Shown: positions 5,017 to 12,173 of the stretch, one piece after another
Numbering within the stretch: the first letter of the stretch is position 1
Layout of the letters: each line of letters opens with the position of its first letter
Source: DASUSF01 sp036375275
Lineage (GTDB): Bacteria; Pseudomonadota; Alphaproteobacteria; Geminicoccales; Geminicoccaceae
Direction of reading: 5' to 3'
Assembly: GCA_036375275.1 (NCBI GenBank)
Contig: DASUSF010000144.1
Location: 1-16,266, forward strand
DNA: 16,266 bases
Notes under the pieces: model-generated
Told to the model about the DNA's origin: nothing
The model's database searches: none
The model's input: the letters and a program-made list of their open reading frames with translations, nothing else
Made by a program: the position numbers and the translations under genes

Positions 5017-7266
5017 ATGGCGGCTCTAAACCGCCGGTGGCAAATGCGGTGGGGTGGAACGCCCGGACCGATGCGTGCGCTCGTCTTGTGCTTCGTTCTT
5101 TCGCTCGCGGCCTGCCAGCCGTGGCCGCCCTGGCGCGAGCCCGACCTGCCCGCTGAGCGCACGGATCCTCTCGCCGCACCGCAGCCCCCCGTCCCGCCGA
5201 CGCCGCCGGTCGCGCAGCAGCCGCTCAGCCTGACCCCGGACGAGCCGGACGCGCGGCCGCCGCCGGTGATCGATCGCGGCACCGGAGCGCTGATCGGCGC
5301 GCCGCGATCGCGCTCGCAGCTCAGCCTGACCTCCGACGTCGAGGGCGAGATCACCCTGAACGTGGTCGACGCCGATCTCCGGGAAGTCGTCCGCCTGATC
5401 CTGGAGGACACGCTCGGCGTCAACTACATCATCGATCCGCTGGTCGAGGGCACGATCACCGTCCAGACCAGCCGGCCGCTGCCGGCGGAGGATCTCATCG
5501 CCCTGCTCGACGGCATCCTGCGCCTGAACGGCGCGGCGCTGATCCGGGCCGACCAGCTGTACAAGGTGGTGCCGATCGACCAGGCCATGAGCAGCGGCCT
5601 GATGCCCGAGGTGCGACCGGTGGACGAAGCGGGCGAGGCCGGGTTCTCGGTCCGGGTCGTCCCGCTCGAGTACGTCGCGGCGGCCGATATCGCGGAGATC
5701 CTGACCCCTTTCGCGCCGCCCGGGGGCACGGTCCAGGTCGATCCGGAGCGCAACCTCCTGATCCTCGCCGGCGCGCCCGAGCAGCTGCGCACGCTCGTCG
5801 ATCTGGTCGAGATCTTCGATGTCGACTGGCTGCAGGGGATGTCGTTCGGCCTGTTCCCGCTCGATGCGGCTGAGGCCGAGCGGCTGGCGGGCGAGCTCGG
5901 TCAGATCTTCGGCGTCGAGGGGGAGGGCGCCGGCCCGCTCGCGGGCGTGGTCCGCTTCGTGCCGATCCAGCGCCTCAACGCGGTGCTCGTGATCTCGCCC
6001 CAGGCCAGCTACGTGACCCGCGCCGAGACCTGGATCCGGCGGCTCGACCAGGGCGGCGAGGGCGACGAGCCGCGGGTCTACGTCTATCCGGTCCAGAACG
6101 GCCGGGCGAGCGACCTCGCCGACGTCCTGAGCCAGCTGTTCGACGTGCAGTCGACGACGGTCGGCGACGGCGACCTGCTCGCCCCGGGCCTCGACCCGGT
6201 CGATCTCCGCTCGTCCTTCGACCAGCCGGGCGGCAGCCTTCTCGACCAGCCCGGCGAGCGGGACCCCGACCGCGATGTCGGGGAGGGGCTGACGGCGCCG
6301 CCCGCGCCGCGGCGGCGCGCCACCGGCACCTCGTCCCTGCCGCGCGATCTGGTGCCGGGCGCGGGAGGTGCCGACGAGGCGACCCGGATCATCGCGGACC
6401 AGACCACCAACTCGCTGGTCATCCGGGCGACGCCGCGCGACTACCGGCGGATCGAGGCCGCGCTCCAGCAGCTCGACATCCTGCCGCTGCAGGTGCTGAT
6501 CGAGGCGACCATCGCGGAGGTCAGCCTGCGCGACGAGCTCCGCTTCGGGCTGCAGTGGTTCTTCCAGTTCGGCAACGCCGAGGTGCGGCTGTCGCCGGCC
6601 CAGGGCGGCGCAGTGCGCTCGCAGTTCCCGGGCTTCTCCGCGATCTTCACCAGCACCAACGACGCCCGGGTGATCCTCGACGCGCTCGAGCAGATCACCG
6701 ACGTCAACGTCGTCTCGTCGCCGCAGCTCCTGGTGCTCGACAATCAGACGGCGCAGCTCCAGGTGGGCGACGAGGTCCCGATCGTCACCCGGACGGCGCA
6801 GAGCACGTTCGACGAGGACGCTCCGGTGGTCAACACCGTGGAACAGCGCCAGACCGGTGTTATCCTGACGGTGACGCCGAGGGTCAACGCGGGCGGGCTC
6901 GTGATCATGGAGATCGAGCAGGAGGTGAGCGACGTCGAGGAGACCACCACCTCCGACATCGATTCGCCGACCATCAGCCAGCGCCGGATCGCGAGCACCG
7001 TCGCGGTGCAGAGCGGGGAAGCGGTCGCGCTCGGCGGCCTGATCCAGGACGACGTCGAAGCGAGTCGGAGCGGCGTGCCGTTCCTCGCCCGGCTGCCCCT
7101 GATCGGCTGGCTGTTCGGCCAGACCTCCGACGTCGCGCGGCGGACCGAGCTGCTGGTGCTGATCACGCCGCGACTGGTGCGCGATCCGAGCCAGGCGCGG
7201 GCGGTGACGCTGGAACTGCGTCAGCGCCTCAGGGGCCTCCAGCCGCTCGACGCGCGGCTCCGCTGA
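5017..7266 (+). CDS. gspD: Type II secretion outer-membrane secretin GspD, with lipobox
   Basis: GspD forms the multimeric outer-membrane channel of the T2SS. The 749-residue product has a lipoprotein signal, with MRALVLCFVLSLAAC ending at Cys33 in an L-A-A-C lipobox. A Pro-rich linker follows (about 40-100), then N0 (about 110-187), N1 (about 210-272), N2 (about 274-345) and N3 (about 352-488, split by an insert at about 380-455). The secretin domain spans about 490-722 and contains VNVVSSPQLLVLDNQTAQLQ then VGDEVPIVT, and the VPFLARLPLIGWLFG motif at 687-701. Only about 28 residues follow, so there is no long pilotin-binding S domain. ATG 5071 (residue 19) is an alternative start that would keep the lipobox. 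The stop is 7 bases before gspK, so the two are probably co-transcribed. Confidence 0.95.
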   Translation: MAALNRRWQMRWGGTPGPMRALVLCFVLSLAACQPWPPWREPDLPAERTDPLAAPQPPVPPTPPVAQQPLSLTPDEPDARPPPVIDRGTGALIGAPRSRSQLSLTSDVEGEITLNVVDADLREVVRLILEDTLGVNYIIDPLVEGTITVQTSRPLPAEDLIALLDGILRLNGAALIRADQLYKVVPIDQAMSSGLMPEVRPVDEAGEAGFSVRVVPLEYVAAADIAEILTPFAPPGGTVQVDPERNLLILAGAPEQLRTLVDLVEIFDVDWLQGMSFGLFPLDAAEAERLAGELGQIFGVEGEGAGPLAGVVRFVPIQRLNAVLVISPQASYVTRAETWIRRLDQGGEGDEPRVYVYPVQNGRASDLADVLSQLFDVQSTTVGDGDLLAPGLDPVDLRSSFDQPGGSLLDQPGERDPDRDVGEGLTAPPAPRRRATGTSSLPRDLVPGAGGADEATRIIADQTTNSLVIRATPRDYRRIEAALQQLDILPLQVLIEATIAEVSLRDELRFGLQWFFQFGNAEVRLSPAQGGAVRSQFPGFSAIFTSTNDARVILDALEQITDVNVVSSPQLLVLDNQTAQLQVGDEVPIVTRTAQSTFDEDAPVVNTVEQRQTGVILTVTPRVNAGGLVIMEIEQEVSDVEETTTSDIDSPTISQRRIASTVAVQSGEAVALGGLIQDDVEASRSGVPFLARLPLIGWLFGQTSDVARRTELLVLITPRLVRDPSQARAVTLELRQRLRGLQPLDARLR

Positions 7267-7273
7267 GGCGGCC

Positions 7274-8221
7274 GTGCCGAGGCCGGGTGAGCGGGGCCTG
7301 GCACTGCTCTCGGTGCTCTGGGTCAGCGCCCTGATGGCCACGCTCGCCGCCGGCTTCGCCACCGACACCCGGACCGAGAGCCGGCTGGCCCGCAACCATC
7401 TCGAGAACGCCCGGGCGGAGGCGCTGGCCGACGCCGGCGTGCACCACGCCGCCCGCCGTCTGTACGGCCGCGACCCGGCGACGCCCTGGCGCGAGACCCG
7501 GACCCGGTACCGCTTCAACCTCGGCGGCGGCCGGGTCAGCGTCGAGCTGGAGGACGAGGAGGGCAAGGTCGATCTCAACTACGCCCCGCCGGAGCTGCTC
7601 GAGGGCCTGATGCTGGCGGTCGGCGCCGATCCGGAAACGGCCGGGACCCTCGCCGCCCGCATCCAGGACTACCGTGACCCGGATCAGGACCCCATGCCGC
7701 TCGGCGCCGAGGACGACGACTACTTCGCGGCCGGCCTCGAGCACGAATCCAAGGATGCCCCGCTGCTCACCCGCAACGAGCTGCTGCTGGTGCTCGGCAT
7801 GAGCGAGGAGCTGTACCGGCGCCTCCTGCCGCACGTGACCATCTTCAGCGCCAGCGAGGCCGTCGACCCGCTGCGCGCCTCGCCGACGGTCCTGCGCGCG
7901 ATCCCCGGCATGACCGAAGAGGCGGTGGAGCTGCTCCTGAGCCTCGGCCCGGAGGAGGACCCCTACGACGTCCTGGACGAGGAGGTCCTGATCGCCGCCG
8001 AGGCGTACTTCCTGTTCTCGAACGAGAGCATCTTCATGGTCCGCAGCACGGGCGAGAGCGAGCACGGGGGGATCTTCGTCCGCGAGGCGGTGATCGAGCT
8101 GATCGGGGAGGAGGACCGGCCTTTCCTGGTGCACGACTGGCGACGCGGCCAGCTGCCGCTTCCCGGCGCGGCGACGGGGGAGCCCGAGACGACGCCGGAG
8201 GACGGCGCGGATCCGACCTGA
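7274..8221 (+). CDS. gspK: Type II secretion minor pseudopilin GspK
   Basis: GspK caps the pseudopilus tip in complex with GspI and GspJ. The 315-residue product starts at GTG 7274, 7 bases after gspD, with GAGG just upstream. A short leader MPRPGERG is cleaved before LALLSVLWVSALMATLAAGF. As is usual for GspK, the mature chain lacks the Glu at +5 that the other pseudopilins have. Next come RTESRLARNHLENARAEALA, the motif GKVDLNYAPPELLEGL (about 97-112), and helix-hairpin-helix-like parts around TRNELLLVLGMSEELYRRLL and SPTVLRAIPGMTEEAVELLL. The last residues are acidic (EPETTPEDGADPT). It is separated from the other pseudopilin genes and placed after gspD. It ends 8 bases from the stop of the convergent protease gene. 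Confidence 0.93.
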   Translation: MPRPGERGLALLSVLWVSALMATLAAGFATDTRTESRLARNHLENARAEALADAGVHHAARRLYGRDPATPWRETRTRYRFNLGGGRVSVELEDEEGKVDLNYAPPELLEGLMLAVGADPETAGTLAARIQDYRDPDQDPMPLGAEDDDYFAAGLEHESKDAPLLTRNELLLVLGMSEELYRRLLPHVTIFSASEAVDPLRASPTVLRAIPGMTEEAVELLLSLGPEEDPYDVLDEEVLIAAEAYFLFSNESIFMVRSTGESEHGGIFVREAVIELIGEEDRPFLVHDWRRGQLPLPGAATGEPETTPEDGADPT

Positions 8222-8244
8222 CCGCCGGCTCAGGCGACCGGCGG
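8222..8244. terminator. Hairpin at the gspK/protease convergent junction
   Basis: CCGCCGG (8222-8228) and CCGGCGG (8238-8244) form a perfect 7-pair GC stem with a 9-base loop, directly after the gspK stop. The right arm lies in the last codons of the protease gene. There is no T-run. It may act as a bidirectional transcription stop or RNA end-stabiliser. The same stem occurs at the other convergent junction of the window (13808-13831). Confidence 0.45.
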
Positions 8245-10548
8245 CGCCGCTCCCAGCAGGACGTCGAGGGACGGCTCGACCACGTCGAGCAGGGTCGCGA
8301 GCCGGACCGGGTCGGCGCCCCCGGCAGCCACCTGCACCAGCGTGCGGTCGTCCCGGACCTGAAGGTCGAAAGGGTCGGGACCCCCGCCGCCGAGGCCGTC
8401 CAGCAGCCGGTCGAGGTCGAGGCGGTCGATTCCCGGCACGAAGTCCAGGATCAGGTCGCCCGCGTCCTTCAGCCCCTCGTAGGCGAACACGTCCGGGCCC
8501 TTGCCCCCGCTCAGCCGGTCGGCGCCCGGCCCGCCGAGCAGGAGGTCGGCGCCACCGCCGCCGAGGAGCTCGTCCCGACCGCCGCCGCCTTCCAGCAGGT
8601 CCGAGCCGGGCCCCCCGCTCAGCTGGTCCACGCCGCGGCCTCCGTCGAGCCGGTCGTCGCCCCCGCCCCCATGCAGCGCATCGCCCGCCGCGGCGCCGAT
8701 CAGCAGGTCCCGGTCGCCCCCGCCCCTGAGCGAATCCCTGCCGCCGCCGCCGCGCAGCAGGTCGTCGCCGCGCCCGCCGCTCAACAGGTCGCCGCCGCCG
8801 CTCCCGGTCAGCTCGTCGTCGCCGGAGCGCCCGATCAGGCGGTCGGCGCCGCGGGCCCCGAGCAGCAGGTTGTCGGCACCGTTGCCGATGATCTGGTCCC
8901 TGCCGTCGCCGCCGTGGACGTTCTCGATCACGGTCGCCTGGCTGAGCCGGAAGGTGGCGCCGTCGATCCGCCCCGAGCGCGCCCCGAGGTCGAGATCGGC
9001 GCCGACCGTCACCGCCGCGGCGTTGATCCAGTCGGTGCCGGAGCGGTCGTCCAGCACGGCACCCCCGGCGTCGAACCGGTCGGTGAAGAACCAGGTGTCG
9101 TCCTCGCTCGGCGCGCGCCCGACCAGGGTCAGCTCGACCTCCTCCAGGCGGCTCGGCCCGAACCCGGCGGCGTCCTGCAGCAGGACCGTCCAGGTGCCGT
9201 CCGCCCGCTCGCCCCAGTGCCAGACCGAGCGGCGCTCGATCATCTCGCCGGACAGGTCGGTGAACTCGGTGAGGTTGGTCGGCCCGCCGCGGCCGGGCGG
9301 CGCGGGCACGTACCAGAACAGCGGCGAGGTCGTGCCGCCGGGCGAGGTCAGCTCGACGTCGACCGTCTCCGGATGCCGGCCCTCGATCCTGACGCCGAGC
9401 ACCACGTTCTCGACGATCAGGTCGGACTCGACCGGGATCCGGACCCGGAGCAGCCCGTCGTCGATCCGGTCGAGACCGCGCCGGACGGTGAAGGTCTCCT
9501 CGAAGCGCGGCGTGTCGCCCTCGATCAGGCGCCAGCTCTCCGCGAGCCGGACGGCGGCGTGGGCGTCGACCTCGCCGGCGCCCGCCTGCAGGTCGAAGCG
9601 GAACCCGCCGAGGTCGTAGACGTCGGCGTCGTTGACGACGCTCAGCACGCTGTCCCGCGGGCCCACCGGCTCGGCGCTGATCGCCAGGATGTGCTGGACG
9701 TCGAAGGGATCGAGGCGCTCGCCCGCGGCCTGGTTCATGAGCGCGGTGACCCCGGCGACCAGCGGGGTCGAGAAGGACGTCCCGAAGACCTCGCCGGAAA
9801 GGTCGCCGTTGCGGTCGACCGCGGTCGCGGTCACCACCTGGCCGGGTGCCGCGACCAGGGTCGCGGTGCCGTAGGAGCTGAAGCCGAGTGGCGCGCCGTC
9901 GAGATCGAGGGCGCCGACCACGATCGCGCTCGGGAAGTTGTTCTCGATGTCCGAGGTCGACCAGACCACGTCGGCGTCGTTGCCCGCCGCCTTGACCACC
10001 AGCAGCCCGGCCTCCTCGGCGGCCTCGTAGCCGGGCTCGACGAAGCGCGGAAACACGTCGAAGAAGCTGAACGGGACGGTGGCCCCGATGCTCATGTTGA
10101 GCACGTCGGCGCCGGCATCGAGGGCGCGGTCGAGCGAATCGGCGATGTCGCCGAAGCCGAAGCCGTCGGTGCCGGCGCCGATCACGAACAGCTCGGCGCC
10201 CGGCGCGCTGCCGAACACGTCGAGGTCGCCGCCCCGGCCCGCGATCGTCGCCGCCACCGCCGTGCCGTGCACGAAGCGGCCGCTGGCCGGCGCCTCCGGG
10301 CGCTGGTCGCCGTCCTCGAGGTCGGCTCCGCCCGCGATCGCGCCGGCGAGGCTGGTGTGGTCGAAGTGGAACTGGCTGTCGAGGACCGCGACCAGGCGGC
10401 CGCTGCCGTCGATGCCCTCCCGCCAGAGGTCGGGCGCCCCGATCTCGACCAGATGGCGGAACTCCGCCGCGCGGCCGCCGCCCGGCAGCGCGAAGACCGT
10501 CGCCCGCGACGCCGCCGGCTCCCCTTCCTCGTCCTCGACCATGATCAT
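8230..10548 (-). CDS. Secreted RTX subtilisin-like serine protease with P domain
   Basis: The 772-residue product is an S8 serine endopeptidase. The catalytic triad is Asp57 (LVAVLDSQFHFDH), His94 (GRFVHGTAVAATIAG) and Ser258 (FGTSFSTPLVAGV); the oxyanion Asn190 is in VVKAAGN. Residues about 347-478 form a P domain as in proprotein convertases (VDVELTSPGGTTSPLFW, later GTWTVLLQDAAGFG). A serralysin-like linker is at about 490-545. Sixteen RTX nonapeptides (546-689) follow, then the C-terminal DLILDFVPGIDRLDLDRLL motif seen in RTX proteases. No signal peptide and no I9 propeptide are visible, so type I secretion is likely. The Asp motif is D-S-Q rather than D-S-G or D-D-G. ATG 10548 and 10542 are both possible starts; an in-frame stop lies just upstream. 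AGGAG at 10568-10572 is 19 bases from ATG 10548, which is unusually far. Confidence 0.92.
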   Translation of the reverse strand: MIMVEDEEGEPAASRATVFALPGGGRAAEFRHLVEIGAPDLWREGIDGSGRLVAVLDSQFHFDHTSLAGAIAGGADLEDGDQRPEAPASGRFVHGTAVAATIAGRGGDLDVFGSAPGAELFVIGAGTDGFGFGDIADSLDRALDAGADVLNMSIGATVPFSFFDVFPRFVEPGYEAAEEAGLLVVKAAGNDADVVWSTSDIENNFPSAIVVGALDLDGAPLGFSSYGTATLVAAPGQVVTATAVDRNGDLSGEVFGTSFSTPLVAGVTALMNQAAGERLDPFDVQHILAISAEPVGPRDSVLSVVNDADVYDLGGFRFDLQAGAGEVDAHAAVRLAESWRLIEGDTPRFEETFTVRRGLDRIDDGLLRVRIPVESDLIVENVVLGVRIEGRHPETVDVELTSPGGTTSPLFWYVPAPPGRGGPTNLTEFTDLSGEMIERRSVWHWGERADGTWTVLLQDAAGFGPSRLEEVELTLVGRAPSEDDTWFFTDRFDAGGAVLDDRSGTDWINAAAVTVGADLDLGARSGRIDGATFRLSQATVIENVHGGDGRDQIIGNGADNLLLGARGADRLIGRSGDDELTGSGGGDLLSGGRGDDLLRGGGGRDSLRGGGDRDLLIGAAAGDALHGGGGDDRLDGGRGVDQLSGGPGSDLLEGGGGRDELLGGGGADLLLGGPGADRLSGGKGPDVFAYEGLKDAGDLILDFVPGIDRLDLDRLLDGLGGGGPDPFDLQVRDDRTLVQVAAGGADPVRLATLLDVVEPSLDVLLGAAPPVA
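8482..8913 (-). repeat. Sixteen tandem RTX calcium-binding nonapeptide repeats
   Basis: Residues 546-689 of the protease divide into sixteen consecutive units of exactly nine residues with pattern GGxGxDxLx, for example GGRGDDLLR, GGGGDDRLD, GGPGSDLLE and GGPGADRLS. There is no break in the period. At the DNA level this is a degenerate 27-base tandem array. In known RTX proteins these repeats fold into a parallel beta-roll on binding calcium outside the cell and assist type I secretion. Confidence 0.9.
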
Positions 10549-10652
10549 CGGCGCACCCGGGCTTCATCTCCTGTCGCCTGACCCTACCCGCGGAGGGATG
10601 GCTTGTGCTAGCCGTGAGGCGACCCTGAAGCCTGCGCGGAAAGAGCCCGCTG
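10549..10652. promoter_or_regulatory. Divergent intergenic region between the RTX protease and glgA
   Basis: This 104-base gap separates two divergently transcribed genes, so it should contain promoters for both. I could not pick convincing -35/-10 pairs in either direction. A glgA ribosome binding site, GGAAAGAG, lies at 10638-10645 with 7-base spacing. On the other strand AGGAG (complement of 10568-10572) precedes the protease. No operator-like palindrome stands out. Confidence 0.35.
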
Positions 10653-12104
10653 ATGCGCGTCCTGTTCGTGGCCTCGGAGCTCTATCCGCTGATCAAGACC
10701 GGCGGGCTCGCGGACGTGGCGGGCGCCCTGCCCCCCGCGCTCGCGGACCGCGGCATCGAGGTGCGCTGCCTGATCCCTGGCTATCCGGCGGTGCTTGGCC
10801 AGCTTCAGGACGCGCGCCCGGTCGGCCCCGCGCTCGAGCTGCCCGGAAGCGAGGGCCGGCTGCTTCTGGGGCACGCTGCGGGCATCGAGCTCGTGGCCGT
10901 CGACGCGCCGGCGCTGTTCGACCGGCCCGGCAACCCCTATCTCGGGCCCGACCGGCGGGACTGGCCGGACAACCACCGCCGGTTCGCCGCGCTCGCCGCC
11001 GCCGCGGTCCGCATCGTGGACGGCGCGCTCCCGGGCTTCGCGCCCGACCTGGTCCACGCCCACGACTGGCAGGCGGGGCTCGTCCCAGCCCTTCTCGCGA
11101 TCCGCGGCGGCCGCCGGCCGGCGACCGTCATGACCGTCCACAACCTCGCCTACCAGGGCCTGTTCCCGCGTCACGTCCTGGCCGAGACCGGGCTGCCGGA
11201 GAGCAGCTTCCGGACCGAGGGCGTCGAATACTGGGGCCAGATCGGGTTCCTCAAGGCGGGGCTGTACTACGCCGACCATCTGACCACGGTCAGCCCGACC
11301 TACGCCCGGGAGATTCAGGAGCCGGCGAACGGGCTCGGGCTCGAGGGGCTGCTCGCCACGCGGGCGGCGGATCTCACGGGCATCCTGAACGGGATCGACC
11401 GGACGGTCTGGGACCCGGCCGCCGACCCGCACCTGCCCGCCCCTTACGACGCCCGCGATCCGGACGGCAAGGCGGTCAGCAAGGCCGCCTTGCAGCGCCG
11501 CTTCGGGCTAGACGAGCGGTCGGACGCGCTGCTGGTCGGCGTGGTCAGCCGGCTGATCCCCGAGAAGGGCCTGGACCTTCTGCTCGCCGTGCTGCCCGAT
11601 CTGGTGAGCGGCGGCGGCCAGCTCGCGCTGCTCGGGTCGGGGTCCGACGAGCTCGAGCAGGCGTTCCTCCGCGCCGCCGCCGCGGCGCCGGCGACGATCG
11701 GGGTCCGGATCGGCTACGACGAGCCGCTCGCGCACCTGATCCAGGGCGGCGCCGACGTGATCGCGGTGCCGTCGCGGATGGAGCCGTGCGGCCTGACCCA
11801 GATGTACGGGCTCCGCTACGGCACGCTGCCCCTCGTCGCCGGCGTCGGCGGGCTGTTCGACAGCGTGATCGACGCCAACATGGCGGCCCTTGACGACGGC
11901 GTCGCGACCGGCTTCGTCTTTCGCCCGGTGGACGCGGCCGCGCTCCGCATCGCGCTCCGCCGGGCGCTCGAGCTCCATGCGGCGCCGGAGGCGTGGCGGC
12001 GGATCCAGGGCCGGGCGATGAGCCGGGACTTCGGCTGGAAGCGCTCCGCCGAACGCTACGCGGAGCTCTACGCCCGGCTGCTCGGGGGCCGGGCATCCGG
12101 GTAG
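10653..12104 (+). CDS. glgA: Glycogen synthase GlgA (ADP-glucose-dependent, GT5)
   Basis: GlgA transfers glucose from ADP-glucose to the non-reducing end of an alpha-1,4-glucan in the cytoplasm. The 483-residue product has the normal family length. The N-terminal MRVLFVASELYPLIKTGGLA carries the KTGGL nucleotide-sugar binding motif (15-19). DLVHAHDWQAGLVP (132-145) and TVHNLAYQGLF (161-171, with the conserved His163) follow. The C-terminal domain has VGVVSRLIPEKGLDLL (Arg300, Lys305) and PSRMEPCGLTQMYGLRYG with the catalytic-region Glu377. It closes with the typical GWKRSAERYAELY. ATG 10653 is preceded by GGAAAGAG. The next gene, pgm, follows after 69 bases on the same strand. No glgC, which would supply ADP-glucose, is in the window. 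Confidence 0.96.
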   Translation: MRVLFVASELYPLIKTGGLADVAGALPPALADRGIEVRCLIPGYPAVLGQLQDARPVGPALELPGSEGRLLLGHAAGIELVAVDAPALFDRPGNPYLGPDRRDWPDNHRRFAALAAAAVRIVDGALPGFAPDLVHAHDWQAGLVPALLAIRGGRRPATVMTVHNLAYQGLFPRHVLAETGLPESSFRTEGVEYWGQIGFLKAGLYYADHLTTVSPTYAREIQEPANGLGLEGLLATRAADLTGILNGIDRTVWDPAADPHLPAPYDARDPDGKAVSKAALQRRFGLDERSDALLVGVVSRLIPEKGLDLLLAVLPDLVSGGGQLALLGSGSDELEQAFLRAAAAAPATIGVRIGYDEPLAHLIQGGADVIAVPSRMEPCGLTQMYGLRYGTLPLVAGVGGLFDSVIDANMAALDDGVATGFVFRPVDAAALRIALRRALELHAAPEAWRRIQGRAMSRDFGWKRSAERYAELYARLLGGRASG

Positions 12105-12132
12105 TTGCGGCTGCGAGCGTTCCCGCTATGGT
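12105..12132 (+). promoter_or_regulatory. Candidate sigma-70-type promoter before pgm
   Basis: TTGCGG (12105-12110) directly follows the glgA stop and is separated by 16 bases from TATGGT (12127-12132, four of six to TATAAT). The arrangement is plausible for an internal promoter driving pgm, but GC-rich bacteria give many such weak matches. Confidence 0.3.
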
Positions 12133-12161
12133 TGGCGCCCGCCGGCCAATGCAACCGGACC

Positions 12162-12165
12162 GGAG
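12162..12165 (+). promoter_or_regulatory. Ribosome binding site that sets the pgm start
   Basis: GGAG lies 8 bases before ATG 12174. The frame is open upstream to a start at 12105, abutting the glgA stop, but those 23 extra residues (MRLRAFPLWLAPAG...) do not look like the family N-terminus, whereas QVTTVRTEPFEGQKPGTSGL does. Confidence 0.55.
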
Positions 12166-12173
12166 ATGACCAG

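Noticed and set aside
5026..7578. Minus-strand frame of about 850 codons antisense to gspD
   Set aside because: No recognisable domain, strongly biased Arg/Leu/Asp composition, and exact overlap with a well-conserved secretin gene.
8482..8913. 27-base-period array considered as a CRISPR or DNA satellite
   Set aside because: The period matches nine codons and the units keep the RTX protein pattern while the DNA diverges. There are no spacers between conserved repeats.
7229..10567. Very long minus-strand frame of about 1112 codons overlapping the protease, gspK and gspD end
   Set aside because: It is a shadow frame: composition is dominated by Arg, Gly, Pro and Ala runs, with no domain. The adjacent frame at 8230-10548 encodes a clear protease with intact motifs.
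8671..10581. Plus-strand frame of about 636 codons antisense to the protease
   Set aside because: The product is low-complexity Ala/Val/Arg/Asp text that mirrors the codon pattern of the protease, and no ribosome binding site or motif is present.
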